Shown: in pieces, positions 11,234 to 19,479 of the stretch | Layout of the letters: each line of letters begins with the position of its first letter | Position numbering within the stretch: the stretch's first letter is position 1 | Assembly (NCBI RefSeq): GCF_900115055.1 | Contig: NZ_FOVD01000004.1 | Span: 248,001 to 312,000 of the forward strand | Direction: 5' to 3' | Length of the DNA: 64,000 nt | Source: Chryseobacterium oleae | GTDB lineage: Bacteria > Bacteroidota > Bacteroidia > Flavobacteriales > Weeksellaceae | Position numbers and translations under genes: made by a program | The notes under the pieces: generated by a model | What the model was told of the DNA's origin: nothing | What the model saw: only the letters and a program-made list of their open reading frames with translations | Databases searched by the model: none

Positions 11234-11265
11234 TTTGTTTATAAAGAAAAATTATATTTATTTTG
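11234..11265 (+). promoter_or_regulatory. Flavobacterial promoter for the OmpA-like gene
   Basis: TTTG at 11234-11237 is followed after 20 bases by TTATTTTG at 11258-11265, one mismatch from TAnnTTTG. The predicted leader is about 20-25 bases before the ATG at 11295. Confidence 0.5.
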
Positions 11266-11294
11266 CATTATCAATTATTTAATCATTTAATTCT

Positions 11295-12791
11295 ATGAAA
11301 AATCTAAAATTAGGAATTTCAGCATTGGCGCTTACTGTTGCCTCTACTGTCTTCGCGCAGACTACCAACAATCCGTGGTTGATCGGGGTTGGTGCTCATG
11401 CGGAAAATCACAAGGCACAGAGTAACAACTTTAGTAATACGTTCTCTGCTAATAATTTAACGAAGACGATGTTCAATGTGAACAACTTCTCTATTACACC
11501 TCCATTATCTAAATTAACAGTTGCTAGAAACATCGGTAAAGGTTTAGTTATCGACTGGCAGACTTCTGTAGGTAATGTAGATAACAAGAGATTCAACATG
11601 GGGAAAGAATTTTTCCTTATGACAGGTCTTGGTTTCCAAGCTAAAGCAGCTGGTCTTTTATGGAATGAAGAATCTTGGTTCGATCCATATTTAAGAGTTG
11701 GTGCTAACTACTTGAGACATGATTATACTGCACTTACTTTCCCAAGAAACGATTACAGAGGTAATTCTGTTGCTAACGGAGATGGTGGTAACGAAAACGG
11801 TAAAGCTAACCACTTTACAGTTTCTACAGGTGCTGGTGTTAACTTCTGGGTAACTAAGAACTTCGGTCTTGGTGTACAAGGTGACTATGTGTCAACTCCA
11901 GGTGATAAATCTAATGTTGCTAACTTCTGGCAAGCTTCTGCATCGATCTTATTCAGATTCGGTAACAGAGATAGAGATAAGGATGGTATCCTAGATAAAG
12001 ACGATCTTTGTCCAGATACTCCAGGTCTTCCAGAATTCCAGGGATGTCCTGATACTGACGGTGACGGAGTTCCAGATAAAGACGATCAATGTCCAGAAGT
12101 AGCTGGTCCAGTTGAAAACAACGGTTGTCCTTGGCCAGATACAGATGGTGATGGTGTTATCGATAAAGATGATGCTTGTCCTACAGTTGCAGGTCCTGCA
12201 GAAAACAACGGTTGTCCTTGGCCAGATACAGACGGTGACGGAATCTTAGATAAAGATGACGCTTGTCCTACAGTTCCAGGTCTTCCAGAATACAACGGAT
12301 GTCCTAAGCCAAAAGACGTTATCGCTAAAGAAGCTACAGGTGCTCTTAAAGATATCTTGTTTGATTTCAACAAAGCGACTATCAGACCAGAATCTAGCGG
12401 TAAATTAGATCAAGCTGCTTCAATCATTAAGCAGTCTAACGACGGTACATTCTTAGTAACTGGTCACACAGATAAGAAAGGTGCTGATGCTTACAACTTG
12501 AAACTTTCTAGACAAAGAGCTGCGTCAGTAGTTGGTGCTCTAGAAGCTAGAGGTGTTAGCGGAAATCAATTGAAGTCTGTAGGAGTTGGTGAAAGAGACG
12601 CTACTGTTTCTGAAAAAGCTTCTGATGCAGATAGAATTGTTGACAGAAAAGTAGTTGTTGAAGCTATCAACGGTGCTGCTTGGGATGCACTTAAGAAATC
12701 TGATCTAGAAGTTGTAGAGAAGAAAACTGTAGTGAAAAAAGCTAAAAAAGCTCCAGCTAAGAAAAAAGCTGCTGCTAAAAAGAAAAAATAA
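11295..12791 (+). CDS. OmpA family outer membrane protein with TSP3 repeats
   Basis: The 498-residue protein has a signal peptide (MKNLKLGISALALTVASTVFAQ), an N-terminal beta-barrel of about 200 residues, then four Asp-rich calcium-binding thrombospondin type 3 repeats (DxDGDGxxDKDDxCP, about 225-345). An OmpA C-terminal peptidoglycan-binding domain follows (FDFNKATIRPES, TGHTDKKG, LSRQRA). It links outer membrane to cell wall. The last 25 residues are an unusual Lys/Ala tail (KKAKKAPAKKKAAAKKKK) not part of the standard domain. Codon use is biased to GGT/GCT/AAC, consistent with high expression. The TSP3 repeats are near-identical at DNA level in places. Confidence 0.93.
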   Translation: MKNLKLGISALALTVASTVFAQTTNNPWLIGVGAHAENHKAQSNNFSNTFSANNLTKTMFNVNNFSITPPLSKLTVARNIGKGLVIDWQTSVGNVDNKRFNMGKEFFLMTGLGFQAKAAGLLWNEESWFDPYLRVGANYLRHDYTALTFPRNDYRGNSVANGDGGNENGKANHFTVSTGAGVNFWVTKNFGLGVQGDYVSTPGDKSNVANFWQASASILFRFGNRDRDKDGILDKDDLCPDTPGLPEFQGCPDTDGDGVPDKDDQCPEVAGPVENNGCPWPDTDGDGVIDKDDACPTVAGPAENNGCPWPDTDGDGILDKDDACPTVPGLPEYNGCPKPKDVIAKEATGALKDILFDFNKATIRPESSGKLDQAASIIKQSNDGTFLVTGHTDKKGADAYNLKLSRQRAASVVGALEARGVSGNQLKSVGVGERDATVSEKASDADRIVDRKVVVEAINGAAWDALKKSDLEVVEKKTVVKKAKKAPAKKKAAAKKKK

Positions 12792-12810
12792 TTAATTTTT
12801 CTAAATAATA

Positions 12811-12845
12811 AATACCTCCAATTTTTTGGGGGTATTTTTTTTTTG
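12811..12845 (+). terminator. Terminator after the OmpA-like gene
   Basis: ATACCTCC and GGGGGTAT form an 8-bp stem with one G-T pair, followed by a long T run. It lies about 20 bases after the stop. Confidence 0.8.
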
Positions 12846-12857
12846 TTGACTTTTAGT

Positions 12858-12865
12858 TAATTTTG
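12858..12865 (+). promoter_or_regulatory. Likely -7 promoter element for the YebC-family gene
   Basis: TAATTTTG matches TAnnTTTG exactly, 20 bases before the ATG at 12886. No TTG lies at the expected distance, so confidence is limited. Confidence 0.4.
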
Positions 12866-12885
12866 TTGAAAATTTAAAAATTAAA

Positions 12886-13626
12886 ATGGGAAGAGCATTT
12901 GAATATAGAAAAGCTTCTAAGATGGCCAGATGGGATAAAATGGCCAAAACTTTCTCTAAGATTGGTAAAGACATTGCACTGGCTGTAAAGGCTGGAGGAA
13001 CAGACCCTGAAGCCAACCCGGCTTTAAGAAGATGTATCCAGAATGCCAAGGGTGCAAACATGCCTAAGGATAATGTAGAAAGAGCTATCAAAAAAGCAGG
13101 GGGTGCTGATGCTGAAAACTATGAAGAAATTACGTACGAAGGATACGGACAGGGTGGAGTCGCATTCTTCGTAGAATGTACAACCAATAACCCTACAAGA
13201 ACCGTAGCCAACGTAAGAGCGATCTTCAATAAGTTCGATGGTAACCTGGGTAAAAATGGAGAGCTTGCTTTTATCTTCGACAGAAAAGGTATTTTTACTC
13301 TTGATTTATCTCAGATCAAAATGGATTGGGATGATTTCGAAATGGAAATGATAGACGGAGGGGCAGAAGATGTGGAAAAAGATGAAGAGGAAGTAATGAT
13401 TACGACAGCTTTTGAAGACTTCGGATCACTGTCTCATAAATTAGATGAATTGAAAATTGAGGCGAAAAGCGCAGAACTTCAGAGAATTCCAAACAATATC
13501 AAAGAAGTGAATGCAGAACAGTTCAAAGCCAATATGAAAATGCTGGAGCGTTTCGAAGACGATGATGATGTACAGAATGTGTATCACAACATGGAAATCA
13601 CAGAAGAGTTGATGAACTCGCTGTAA
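12886..13626 (+). CDS. YebC/PmpR-family DNA-binding / translation-associated regulator
   Basis: The 246-residue protein has the family hallmarks: GRAFEYRKASKMARWDKMAK at the start, the KAGGTDPEANPALRRCI segment, ANMPKDNVERAIKKAGG, and YEGYGQGGVAFFVE, followed by an acidic C-terminal half. Family members are reported as transcriptional regulators, and some work ties them to relief of ribosome stalling; which applies here cannot be told from sequence. It sits directly after the OmpA terminator and appears monocistronic with its own -7 element. Confidence 0.93.
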   Translation: MGRAFEYRKASKMARWDKMAKTFSKIGKDIALAVKAGGTDPEANPALRRCIQNAKGANMPKDNVERAIKKAGGADAENYEEITYEGYGQGGVAFFVECTTNNPTRTVANVRAIFNKFDGNLGKNGELAFIFDRKGIFTLDLSQIKMDWDDFEMEMIDGGAEDVEKDEEEVMITTAFEDFGSLSHKLDELKIEAKSAELQRIPNNIKEVNAEQFKANMKMLERFEDDDDVQNVYHNMEITEELMNSL

Positions 13627-13684
13627 AAAAATAATATAGCATTCATATACAGTTAACTTTCAATTAGTTTCTTTGTATAAAACT

Positions 13685-14509
13685 ATGAAAAGAAACGTTG
13701 AATTAGTTGTCATATCGGATGTTCATTTGGGAACTTATGGATGTAAGGCTAAAGAGCTGTTACGGTATCTCAATTCTATCCAGCCTAAAACATTAGTTTT
13801 GAACGGCGATATTATCGATATCTGGCAGTTTAAAAAGTCTTACTTCCCTAAACCTCATTTGAAAGTAATTAAAAAGATTCTTTCATTTGCTACTAAAAAT
13901 ACACAGGTCTACTACATTACGGGCAACCATGATGAGATGTTCCGGAAATTTACGGATTTCGAACTGGGTAAACTGAAAGTCTGCAATAAGATCTGTCTTG
14001 ATATCGATCAAAAAAAGACCTGGATATTTCATGGCGATGTTTTCGATGCATCAGTACAGCATTCTAAATGGATTGCAAAACTAGGCGGAAAAGGCTATGA
14101 TCTCCTGATTGTCATCAATAATGTGGTCAATTGGTTTCTGGAGAAAATGGGCAGAGAGAAATATTCATTTTCAAAGAAGATCAAAAACAATGTAAAAAAG
14201 GCGGTGAAGTATATCGGGGATTTTGAACTGACTGCTTCCGAACTGGCCATAGACAATCACTACGATTATGTGATCTGCGGGCACATCCATCAGCCTCAGA
14301 TCCGTGAAGTCATCAATAAAAAAGGATCATGTACCTATCTGAATTCCGGGGACTGGATAGAAAACCTTTCCGCTCTTGAATACCATGATAAGGAATGGAA
14401 AATCTTTTATTATGACGACCACAAAGATTCACTTAAAGACGACGAAGTAGAAGAAATCCAGGACATGGACAGTTCTGAACTTCTGAAAATAGTAACTAAT
14501 TTTTCGTAA
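13685..14509 (+). CDS. LpxH-like metallophosphoesterase (UDP-2,3-diacylglucosamine diphosphatase family)
   Basis: The 274-residue calcineurin-like phosphoesterase carries all metal-binding blocks: SDVHLG, GDIIDIW, GNHDE, HGDVFD and GHIHQPQ. The GDIIDIW and GNHDEMFRK contexts resemble the UDP-2,3-diacylglucosamine pyrophosphatase family of lipid A synthesis. I use the ATG at 13685, because the TTTCTTTG just upstream (13668-13675) resembles a -7 promoter element and should not be coding. The next gene, a glycosyltransferase, begins immediately after the stop codon, so the two are co-translated and probably work on one lipid or glycan. Exact substrate is inference. Confidence 0.8.
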   Translation: MKRNVELVVISDVHLGTYGCKAKELLRYLNSIQPKTLVLNGDIIDIWQFKKSYFPKPHLKVIKKILSFATKNTQVYYITGNHDEMFRKFTDFELGKLKVCNKICLDIDQKKTWIFHGDVFDASVQHSKWIAKLGGKGYDLLIVINNVVNWFLEKMGREKYSFSKKIKNNVKKAVKYIGDFELTASELAIDNHYDYVICGHIHQPQIREVINKKGSCTYLNSGDWIENLSALEYHDKEWKIFYYDDHKDSLKDDEVEEIQDMDSSELLKIVTNFS

Positions 14510-15481
14510 ATGAAGGTTTTGTATGCATTTCAAGGGACAGGGAACGGCCATGTGGCACGGGCACAGGAAATTATTCCTATTCTCAAAAAATATGCTTCAG
14601 TTGACACATTGATCAGTGGTCATCAGTCACAATTAAAGGCTGATTTTGACCTTAATTATCAATATCGGGGGATTTCTCTGCTTTACAACAAAACAGGCGG
14701 TTTATCCTATCGCAAAACGTTTACCGAAAATAAATTTCTTGAAGCGGCGAAAACAATCCGGGAACTGGAGCTTTCACAGTATGATCTGATCATTAATGAT
14801 TATGAGCCTCTCACCGGTTGGGCAGGGAAATTAAAAAAGCTGCCGATGATCGAATTGAGTCATCAGGCTTCCATGAGCTTTGCGGAAACACCAAAACCGA
14901 AACATAAAGATTTTCTGGGTGAATTGATCCTGAAATACTATGTTCCGAGCGAGAGAAAAATAGGTTTCCACTTTGAAAATTACCATCCGCAGATCAAAAA
15001 ACCTGTGATCAGACATAAAATCCGAAACCTTAATCCCGATAAAAAAGGCTATTATCTCGTTTATCTTCCGAGTTTTGCAGACGAAAATATCATCAAGGTT
15101 CTGAAACAGATTCCTGTACAATGGAAAGTGTTTTCAAAACACAGCAAAGTACAGGTGAAAGTGAAAAACGTAGAAGTTTTCCCAATCGATGAGATGCAGT
15201 ATCTGAAATATTTTGAAAGCTGTGACGGAATCCTTTGCAATGCCGGTTTTGAAACTCCTGCAGAAGCGCTTTTCTTGGATAAAAAACTCTTTGTGATCCC
15301 GATTCATAATCAGTACGAGCAGGAATGCAACGCCTGCGCTCTGGATCTGATGGGCATTCCGAACTCCAAAGTATTAAAACTTCAGGAAATTATGGAATGG
15401 GTCGCTTCAGATCATCACTTAAAAGTAGATTATCCGGATGATATCGAGGAGATTCTCGTGAAAGATGTTTTAGCTCTTTAG
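14510..15481 (+). CDS. Glycosyltransferase-like protein (UDP-glycosyltransferase / MurG-like fold)
   Basis: The 323-residue protein starts MKVLYAFQGTGNGHVARAQE, the N-terminal glycine-rich loop and His found in GT28-like glycosyltransferases that include a broadly distributed uncharacterised archaeal and bacterial family. The C-terminal half has the donor-binding-type segment CNAGFETPAEALFLDKKLFVIP with a QYEQ motif, as in MurG and UDP-glucuronosyltransferases. It starts directly at the stop of the LpxH-like gene. Its end overlaps the convergent GNAT gene by 12 bases. Acceptor and donor sugars are unknown; a role in envelope glycolipid synthesis is inferred from the partner gene. Confidence 0.75.
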   Translation: MKVLYAFQGTGNGHVARAQEIIPILKKYASVDTLISGHQSQLKADFDLNYQYRGISLLYNKTGGLSYRKTFTENKFLEAAKTIRELELSQYDLIINDYEPLTGWAGKLKKLPMIELSHQASMSFAETPKPKHKDFLGELILKYYVPSERKIGFHFENYHPQIKKPVIRHKIRNLNPDKKGYYLVYLPSFADENIIKVLKQIPVQWKVFSKHSKVQVKVKNVEVFPIDEMQYLKYFESCDGILCNAGFETPAEALFLDKKLFVIPIHNQYEQECNACALDLMGIPNSKVLKLQEIMEWVASDHHLKVDYPDDIEEILVKDVLAL

Positions 15482-15760
15482 AAAAATATCATCCACATCA
15501 CTCATTCTGGTCATTACGGCTCTTGCATAAGAACAGTGCGGGTAAACTTTCCAGTTGTTTTCTCTTGCAAATTTTATGGCCTCCTCAACCAGGTATTTCC
15601 CCATTCCGCGCCCTTCGAATTCCGGATGTACCAATACGAATGAAATAATAAATTTACTGTCCTCAGGAAAAATAGTATACGTCAATCTTCCTACTTCTTT
15701 GGTTTCGTTGTTCAGCGTAAGGACGCCACCGTTTCCTGATTTATTGTTCTCAAATTTCAT
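15470..15760 (-). CDS. Small GNAT-family N-acetyltransferase (YjdJ-like)
   Basis: The 96-residue protein corresponds to a short GNAT fold. The acetyl-CoA pyrophosphate loop is visible as HPEFEGRGMGKYLVEEAI, and YPHCSYARAVM forms the C-terminal strand and helix typical of the YjdJ/N-acetyltransferase-like small group. The substrate is unknown. The last 12 bases overlap the end of the upstream glycosyltransferase gene on the opposite strand. The start at 15760 (MKFENNKSGNGG) fits. Confidence 0.8.
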   Translation of the reverse strand: MKFENNKSGNGGVLTLNNETKEVGRLTYTIFPEDSKFIISFVLVHPEFEGRGMGKYLVEEAIKFARENNWKVYPHCSYARAVMTRMSDVDDIFLKS

Positions 15761-15842
15761 AATGCTAAGCTTTGGTATTTAAAGATACAAAAATTGCACC
15801 GACAGGGATTATGGGTAATAGGCAATGAGTAACAGGGAAATG

Positions 15843-15880
15843 TCAATAGTGAATTGTGAATCTGCTTCACAGTCAATTTT
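15843..15880. repeat. Variable-stem hairpin repeat, copy 1
   Basis: GTGAATT is followed by TGTGAA, a five-base loop TCTGC, TTCACA, and GTCAATTT. The conserved outer words and a perfect inner stem match the copies at 15924 and 60260, but the stem sequence is different. Confidence 0.55.
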
Positions 15881-15923
15881 TTAACTTGAGTAAACAGGAG
15901 AACTTTTTTACCATTATTAATTA

Positions 15924-15964
15924 ACCATTGACCATTGACTCGCGTAGCGAAATTGACCATTGAT
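15924..15964. repeat. Variable-stem hairpin repeat, copy 2
   Basis: ACCATTGAC is followed by TCGC, loop GTA, GCGA, and AATTGACCATTGA. Same flanks as the copies at 15843 and 60260. The region 15761-15971 otherwise holds no recognisable gene; a 72-codon open frame across it is repeat sequence. Confidence 0.6.
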
Positions 15965-15971
15965 ATGCTCA

Positions 15972-16718
15972 TCAATTCTCCTTCCCCGTATAATAGTTAT
16001 AATCCTTGATCACCACATTAATAAACTGTCTTTCCGTCATCTTCGGATCAATTTCCAGTTTTAAAATACTTTTGATCTTATCTGAAAGTTTAGTGATGAT
16101 CTGTCTGTCATCCACTTTCAGGGCTTTGGTGTAATTATCTTTAATGATCCTCATATCATTGTCACTTAACGCGATGACCTGAGGGAATGATGGAACATAA
16201 TCTTCGTTGATATTTTCCAGAATAGTGTGGGAAATATTGATGTTGTTCTTTAAAGAAATCACAGCGGTACCGGAAGCAATATCACCCAGACGCTGATTGT
16301 TTTTAGAAGCAATCATTGAGATTAAACCTACGACACCGGCGGCAGTCGTATCGATCAACCGGAACATCCATCGGATCAGATAGTCGCCGAAGCTGGCCTG
16401 ATAGCCGTCAATTTTTACCACCCTGATCTTCATGAGTTTTTTTCCGGGAGTCTGTCCTTCCATAAGGCTTTCCAGAACTACAGGATAAATGTAAACCGGA
16501 AAAGTCAGGACAATATAAACTGCCATGATGGACCACTGATCCAGCCCATCCAATAAATACCCAAGATCCAAAATGTTGAAGAAAAGATAGAGGACAATAA
16601 TGACATAAGCCACCTTGATCAGGAAATCAATAATGAAGGCAAGCATTCTTTCTCCGACACTTGCAATATTAAAGTTAATATTTACATTTTGTGAGGTATT
16701 TATCGCAATTTGAGACAT
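15972..16718 (-). CDS. RDD-family membrane protein
   Basis: The 248-residue protein has an RDD domain: the ERMLAFIIDFLIK segment (Arg and Asp of the motif), a second helix, and the conserved GQTPGKKLMKIRVVK stretch, then LIRWMFRLIDTTAAGVVGL. A soluble C-terminal part of about 90 residues follows (LSDNDMRIIKDNYTKALK). The start is at MSQIAIN (16718); the longer frame would run through the start of the divergent SpoIIM gene. RDD genes commonly sit beside SpoIIM-like and MoxR/DUF58 genes in Bacteroidota, as here. The function is unknown; some family members were proposed to be ion transporters. Confidence 0.85.
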   Translation of the reverse strand: MSQIAINTSQNVNINFNIASVGERMLAFIIDFLIKVAYVIIVLYLFFNILDLGYLLDGLDQWSIMAVYIVLTFPVYIYPVVLESLMEGQTPGKKLMKIRVVKIDGYQASFGDYLIRWMFRLIDTTAAGVVGLISMIASKNNQRLGDIASGTAVISLKNNINISHTILENINEDYVPSFPQVIALSDNDMRIIKDNYTKALKVDDRQIITKLSDKIKSILKLEIDPKMTERQFINVVIKDYNYYTGKEN

Positions 16719-16745
16719 AATTTTTATTATTTTAGCCTTACAATT

Positions 16746-17729
16746 ATGAGAGAAGTTTATTTCATTAAACAAAATAAAGAAAAATGGTTGGGAATTGAAC
16801 AGGTTATTCAAGGGAAAGTAAAAAAAAATCCTGATGACCTGTCTTCGCTGTATATCAACCTGATCAATGATCTTTCATTTGCACAGTCCTATTATCCTAA
16901 AAGTAACACTACGGTTTATCTGAACCATTTGTCTTCGCAGATGTTCCAGAAGATTTATAAAACCAAAAGAGTAGAGGAGAACAGGTTGATGTATTTCTTC
17001 AAAACAGAAGTTCCCCTGTTGGTGTACCAGTACAGGAGATACCTTTTGTATGCTTTTCTGTTTTTCATTCTTTTTACAGCCATAGGAGTGCTTTCCGGAG
17101 CGTATGATAAAGATTTTGCAAATATTATACTTGGTGAAGAGTACGTCAACGAAACCATAGAAAATATTAAAAAAGGAAATGCTGTAGGCGTTTACCAGAG
17201 CGGTTCCACATGGGGAAGTACCATTGGAATCATTTTCAATAACATCAGAGTGGGTGCTAGATTGTACATTTACGGAGTTACTGGAGGCGTTGGAACTTTG
17301 TATGCTTTGCTTTCGAACAGCGTTATGCTCGGTTCTTTCCAGTATTTTTTCTATGATTACGGAGCTTTGAAAGACAGTGCAAGAGGAATTTGGCTTCACG
17401 GTGTTTTTGAAATCTTTGCAATGGTGGTAGAAGCGATGTGCGGATTGATTTTAGGAGCAAGTATCCTGTTTCCGAGAACTTTTTCAAGATTTAATTCCTT
17501 TAAAACAGGTTTTAAGGATTCGTTTAAGATTTTCCTGAGTACCATTCCGTTTACGATCTGCGCAGGAATTATTGAAGGATATGTCACAAGACATGCTTTA
17601 AAAATGCCACTGGTTGTCAACTTAGCATTAATCATCACATCACTGGCCATTATAGGATTTTACTATTTCGTTTATCCTTCGGTGGTTTATAAAAGAATTA
17701 ATACCAACACCAATGATGCAGTTTTATAA
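16746..17729 (+). CDS. SpoIIM-like (stage II sporulation M family) membrane protein
   Basis: The 327-residue protein has a soluble N-terminal region (about 1-95) and about five membrane segments, with the family pattern of FNNIRVGARLYIYGVTGG (Asn-Asn-x-Arg) near residue 170 and WLHGVFEIFAMVVEA. In Bacteroidota this family is not tied to sporulation; it travels with MoxR and DUF58 genes. The start ATG at 16746 is only 27 bases from the divergent RDD start, so both promoters must overlap. The 3' end overlaps the next gene by 17 bases, showing translational coupling. Confidence 0.83.
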   Translation: MREVYFIKQNKEKWLGIEQVIQGKVKKNPDDLSSLYINLINDLSFAQSYYPKSNTTVYLNHLSSQMFQKIYKTKRVEENRLMYFFKTEVPLLVYQYRRYLLYAFLFFILFTAIGVLSGAYDKDFANIILGEEYVNETIENIKKGNAVGVYQSGSTWGSTIGIIFNNIRVGARLYIYGVTGGVGTLYALLSNSVMLGSFQYFFYDYGALKDSARGIWLHGVFEIFAMVVEAMCGLILGASILFPRTFSRFNSFKTGFKDSFKIFLSTIPFTICAGIIEGYVTRHALKMPLVVNLALIITSLAIIGFYYFVYPSVVYKRINTNTNDAVL

Positions 17730-18675
17730 AAAAAGAGAATTTGGAGCTTTCATCAGTGACAGCTTTAATTTTTTCAAATTATACGGAAAAAATTATTTTA
17801 AAAATTATATTCTGATCAACGGGCTGCTGTTAATCCTGACAATTGCTGTAGTGATTTTTGGGTTCAGAGAGATCATCGGACAATTGGTTGGTGGAAATCT
17901 CAACGGTGAAAGTTATTATTTTGAAAAATATTTTTCAGATAACGCGGGAATGCTTACGATAGTGGGAATATTGATTTTCGTGCTTTTTGTCCTTCTGGGA
18001 ATTGTCAATTACCTGTATCCTGTTTTTTATATGAAAAGAATTGCTGAAGGCGCTCAGAAGGTAAAAACAGATGAGATACTGAGCGATTTCAAAACCAATG
18101 CAGGACGGATCTTTAAAATGTGTCTGGGAATGCTGTTGATCGTACTTCCGGTGACAATGATTGTCTTAGGATTTTCCTATCTGCTGCTGCTGATCGTTAT
18201 CGGTTTTTTCCTGATATTGCTTGTATACCCTACAGCATTCAATGTTTCTGCATTTTTGATGTACGATTATTTTAATACAAAACGGGGCTTTTTTGAAAGC
18301 TTAAGTTATTCCATAAGATCCCAGTTTTCCTACCCGAATGGAAATGAAAAATCTCCGTACTGGAAATATTGGGGAGCCTCCATTATCATGTTCATCATTA
18401 TGTACATGATAACGTCCGTATTTACATTTGTTCCAATAATATTTATGTACGGATCTATTCTTACCTCTGCTCCGGACGGGAATTTTGAAGCAAATCCTTT
18501 TACGGGAGCAATGGGGATTATTCTCTTTTTATTTTATGGAGTTTCCATTTTAGCATCATTAATCCTTTCCAATCTGATGTATATCAATGCGGGGTTGATG
18601 TATTATGACAGCAGGACAGACCTGCACACGAAAATTGAACTTGAAGAAATAGAAACCATCGGTATTAATGAATAA
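17713..18675 (+). CDS. Membrane protein of the MoxR/DUF58 cluster (DUF4013-like position)
   Basis: The 320-residue protein has an N-terminal amphipathic stretch (FYKKREFGAFISDSFNFFKLYG), then about six hydrophobic segments (LLILTIAVVIFGF, LTIVGILIFVLFVLLGIV, MLLIVLPVTMIVLGFSYLL and others). No catalytic motif was seen. In other Flavobacteriia the gene between the SpoIIM-like and DUF4129 genes is an uncharacterised multi-spanning membrane protein. It overlaps the previous gene by 17 bases and the next by 8. ATG codons at 17713 and 17716 are both possible starts. Confidence 0.8.
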   Translation: MMQFYKKREFGAFISDSFNFFKLYGKNYFKNYILINGLLLILTIAVVIFGFREIIGQLVGGNLNGESYYFEKYFSDNAGMLTIVGILIFVLFVLLGIVNYLYPVFYMKRIAEGAQKVKTDEILSDFKTNAGRIFKMCLGMLLIVLPVTMIVLGFSYLLLLIVIGFFLILLVYPTAFNVSAFLMYDYFNTKRGFFESLSYSIRSQFSYPNGNEKSPYWKYWGASIIMFIIMYMITSVFTFVPIIFMYGSILTSAPDGNFEANPFTGAMGIILFLFYGVSILASLILSNLMYINAGLMYYDSRTDLHTKIELEEIETIGINE

Positions 18676-19465
18676 ATTCCTGCTTTTTCTGCTGATCTTT
18701 TTCTCCATTTGTCCTGTTTATGCACAGGATGAGGATGGAGGCGAAACGGTGGAAGATTATATCGTAGATTCTTTAGGAACGGGACATTACAGGAATATGC
18801 TCCGTGCAGATTCTGTACTTATCCTGAAGCCTGTTTCAGAAAATACGCTCTACCCGAAAAAGTTCAAAGAAAATATTCAGTCCAGATATAAAGGAAATGA
18901 ATTTGATTATTCGGTATCGAAACCGAAAGAGTCTTTCTTCCAAAAGCTGATGCGCAAGATTGACAGGATTTTGCAAAGCATGTTTGGTGAGACTGTTTTC
19001 ACTAATTCTGCACAAATTACCACCATTTTAATCCGCTTATTTGCCATTATTCTGGTAGGATTTCTTCTCTATTTTATCATTAAATTTCTTCTTGGGAAAG
19101 ATGGAAATCTGTTCTTCGGAAAGAAAAATAAAAAAATAGACATCAATGCCGAGGAGCTTCATGAGAACATCCATGAAATCAATTTTCCGGAAAGTATCGC
19201 TAAATTTGAAAGAGAAGGAGATTACCGCTCGGCAGTCCGTTACCAGTTTCTATTTATCCTTAAAAAGCTGAGTGATAAAAAACAAATCAACTGGAACCCG
19301 GAAAAGACCAATAAGGACTATGTTGCAGAACTGAAAGACGGCAATCTGAAAAGTGAATTTTCGGGTCTGTCTTATATTTTTGATTATGTCTGGTACGGAG
19401 AATTCAGTATTGACGAACAAAGCTATCTCAAATTTAAAAACCAGTATCAGGCATTTAAGCCGTAA
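18668..19465 (+). CDS. DUF4129 domain protein
   Basis: The 265-residue protein has a signal peptide (MNKFLLFLLIFFSICPVYAQ), an extracytoplasmic linker, one central membrane span near residues 117-138 (LIRLFAIILVGFLLYFIIKFLL), and a C-terminal cytoplasmic DUF4129 domain (EGDYRSAVRYQFLFILKKL, NWNPEKTNKDYVAEL, FDYVWYGEF). DUF4129 proteins also occur in transglutaminase and MoxR-linked clusters. It overlaps the preceding gene by 8 bases and is followed by the DUF4350 gene 14 bases on. Function unknown. Confidence 0.85.
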   Translation: MNKFLLFLLIFFSICPVYAQDEDGGETVEDYIVDSLGTGHYRNMLRADSVLILKPVSENTLYPKKFKENIQSRYKGNEFDYSVSKPKESFFQKLMRKIDRILQSMFGETVFTNSAQITTILIRLFAIILVGFLLYFIIKFLLGKDGNLFFGKKNKKIDINAEELHENIHEINFPESIAKFEREGDYRSAVRYQFLFILKKLSDKKQINWNPEKTNKDYVAELKDGNLKSEFSGLSYIFDYVWYGEFSIDEQSYLKFKNQYQAFKP

Positions 19466-19479
19466 TTAAACTATTAATC

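Noticed and set aside
12086..12373. Minus-strand open frame inside the OmpA-like gene
   Set aside because: It is the complement of the repeated DxDGDG coding sequence, an artefact of repeats.
15757..15975. A 72-codon open frame on the minus strand
   Set aside because: It is made of the repeated hairpin elements between the GNAT and RDD genes and shows no protein-like composition.
16710..16745. Longer start for the SpoIIM-like protein
   Set aside because: It would begin within the divergent RDD gene; ATG 16746 is a normal start with a hydrophilic N-terminus.
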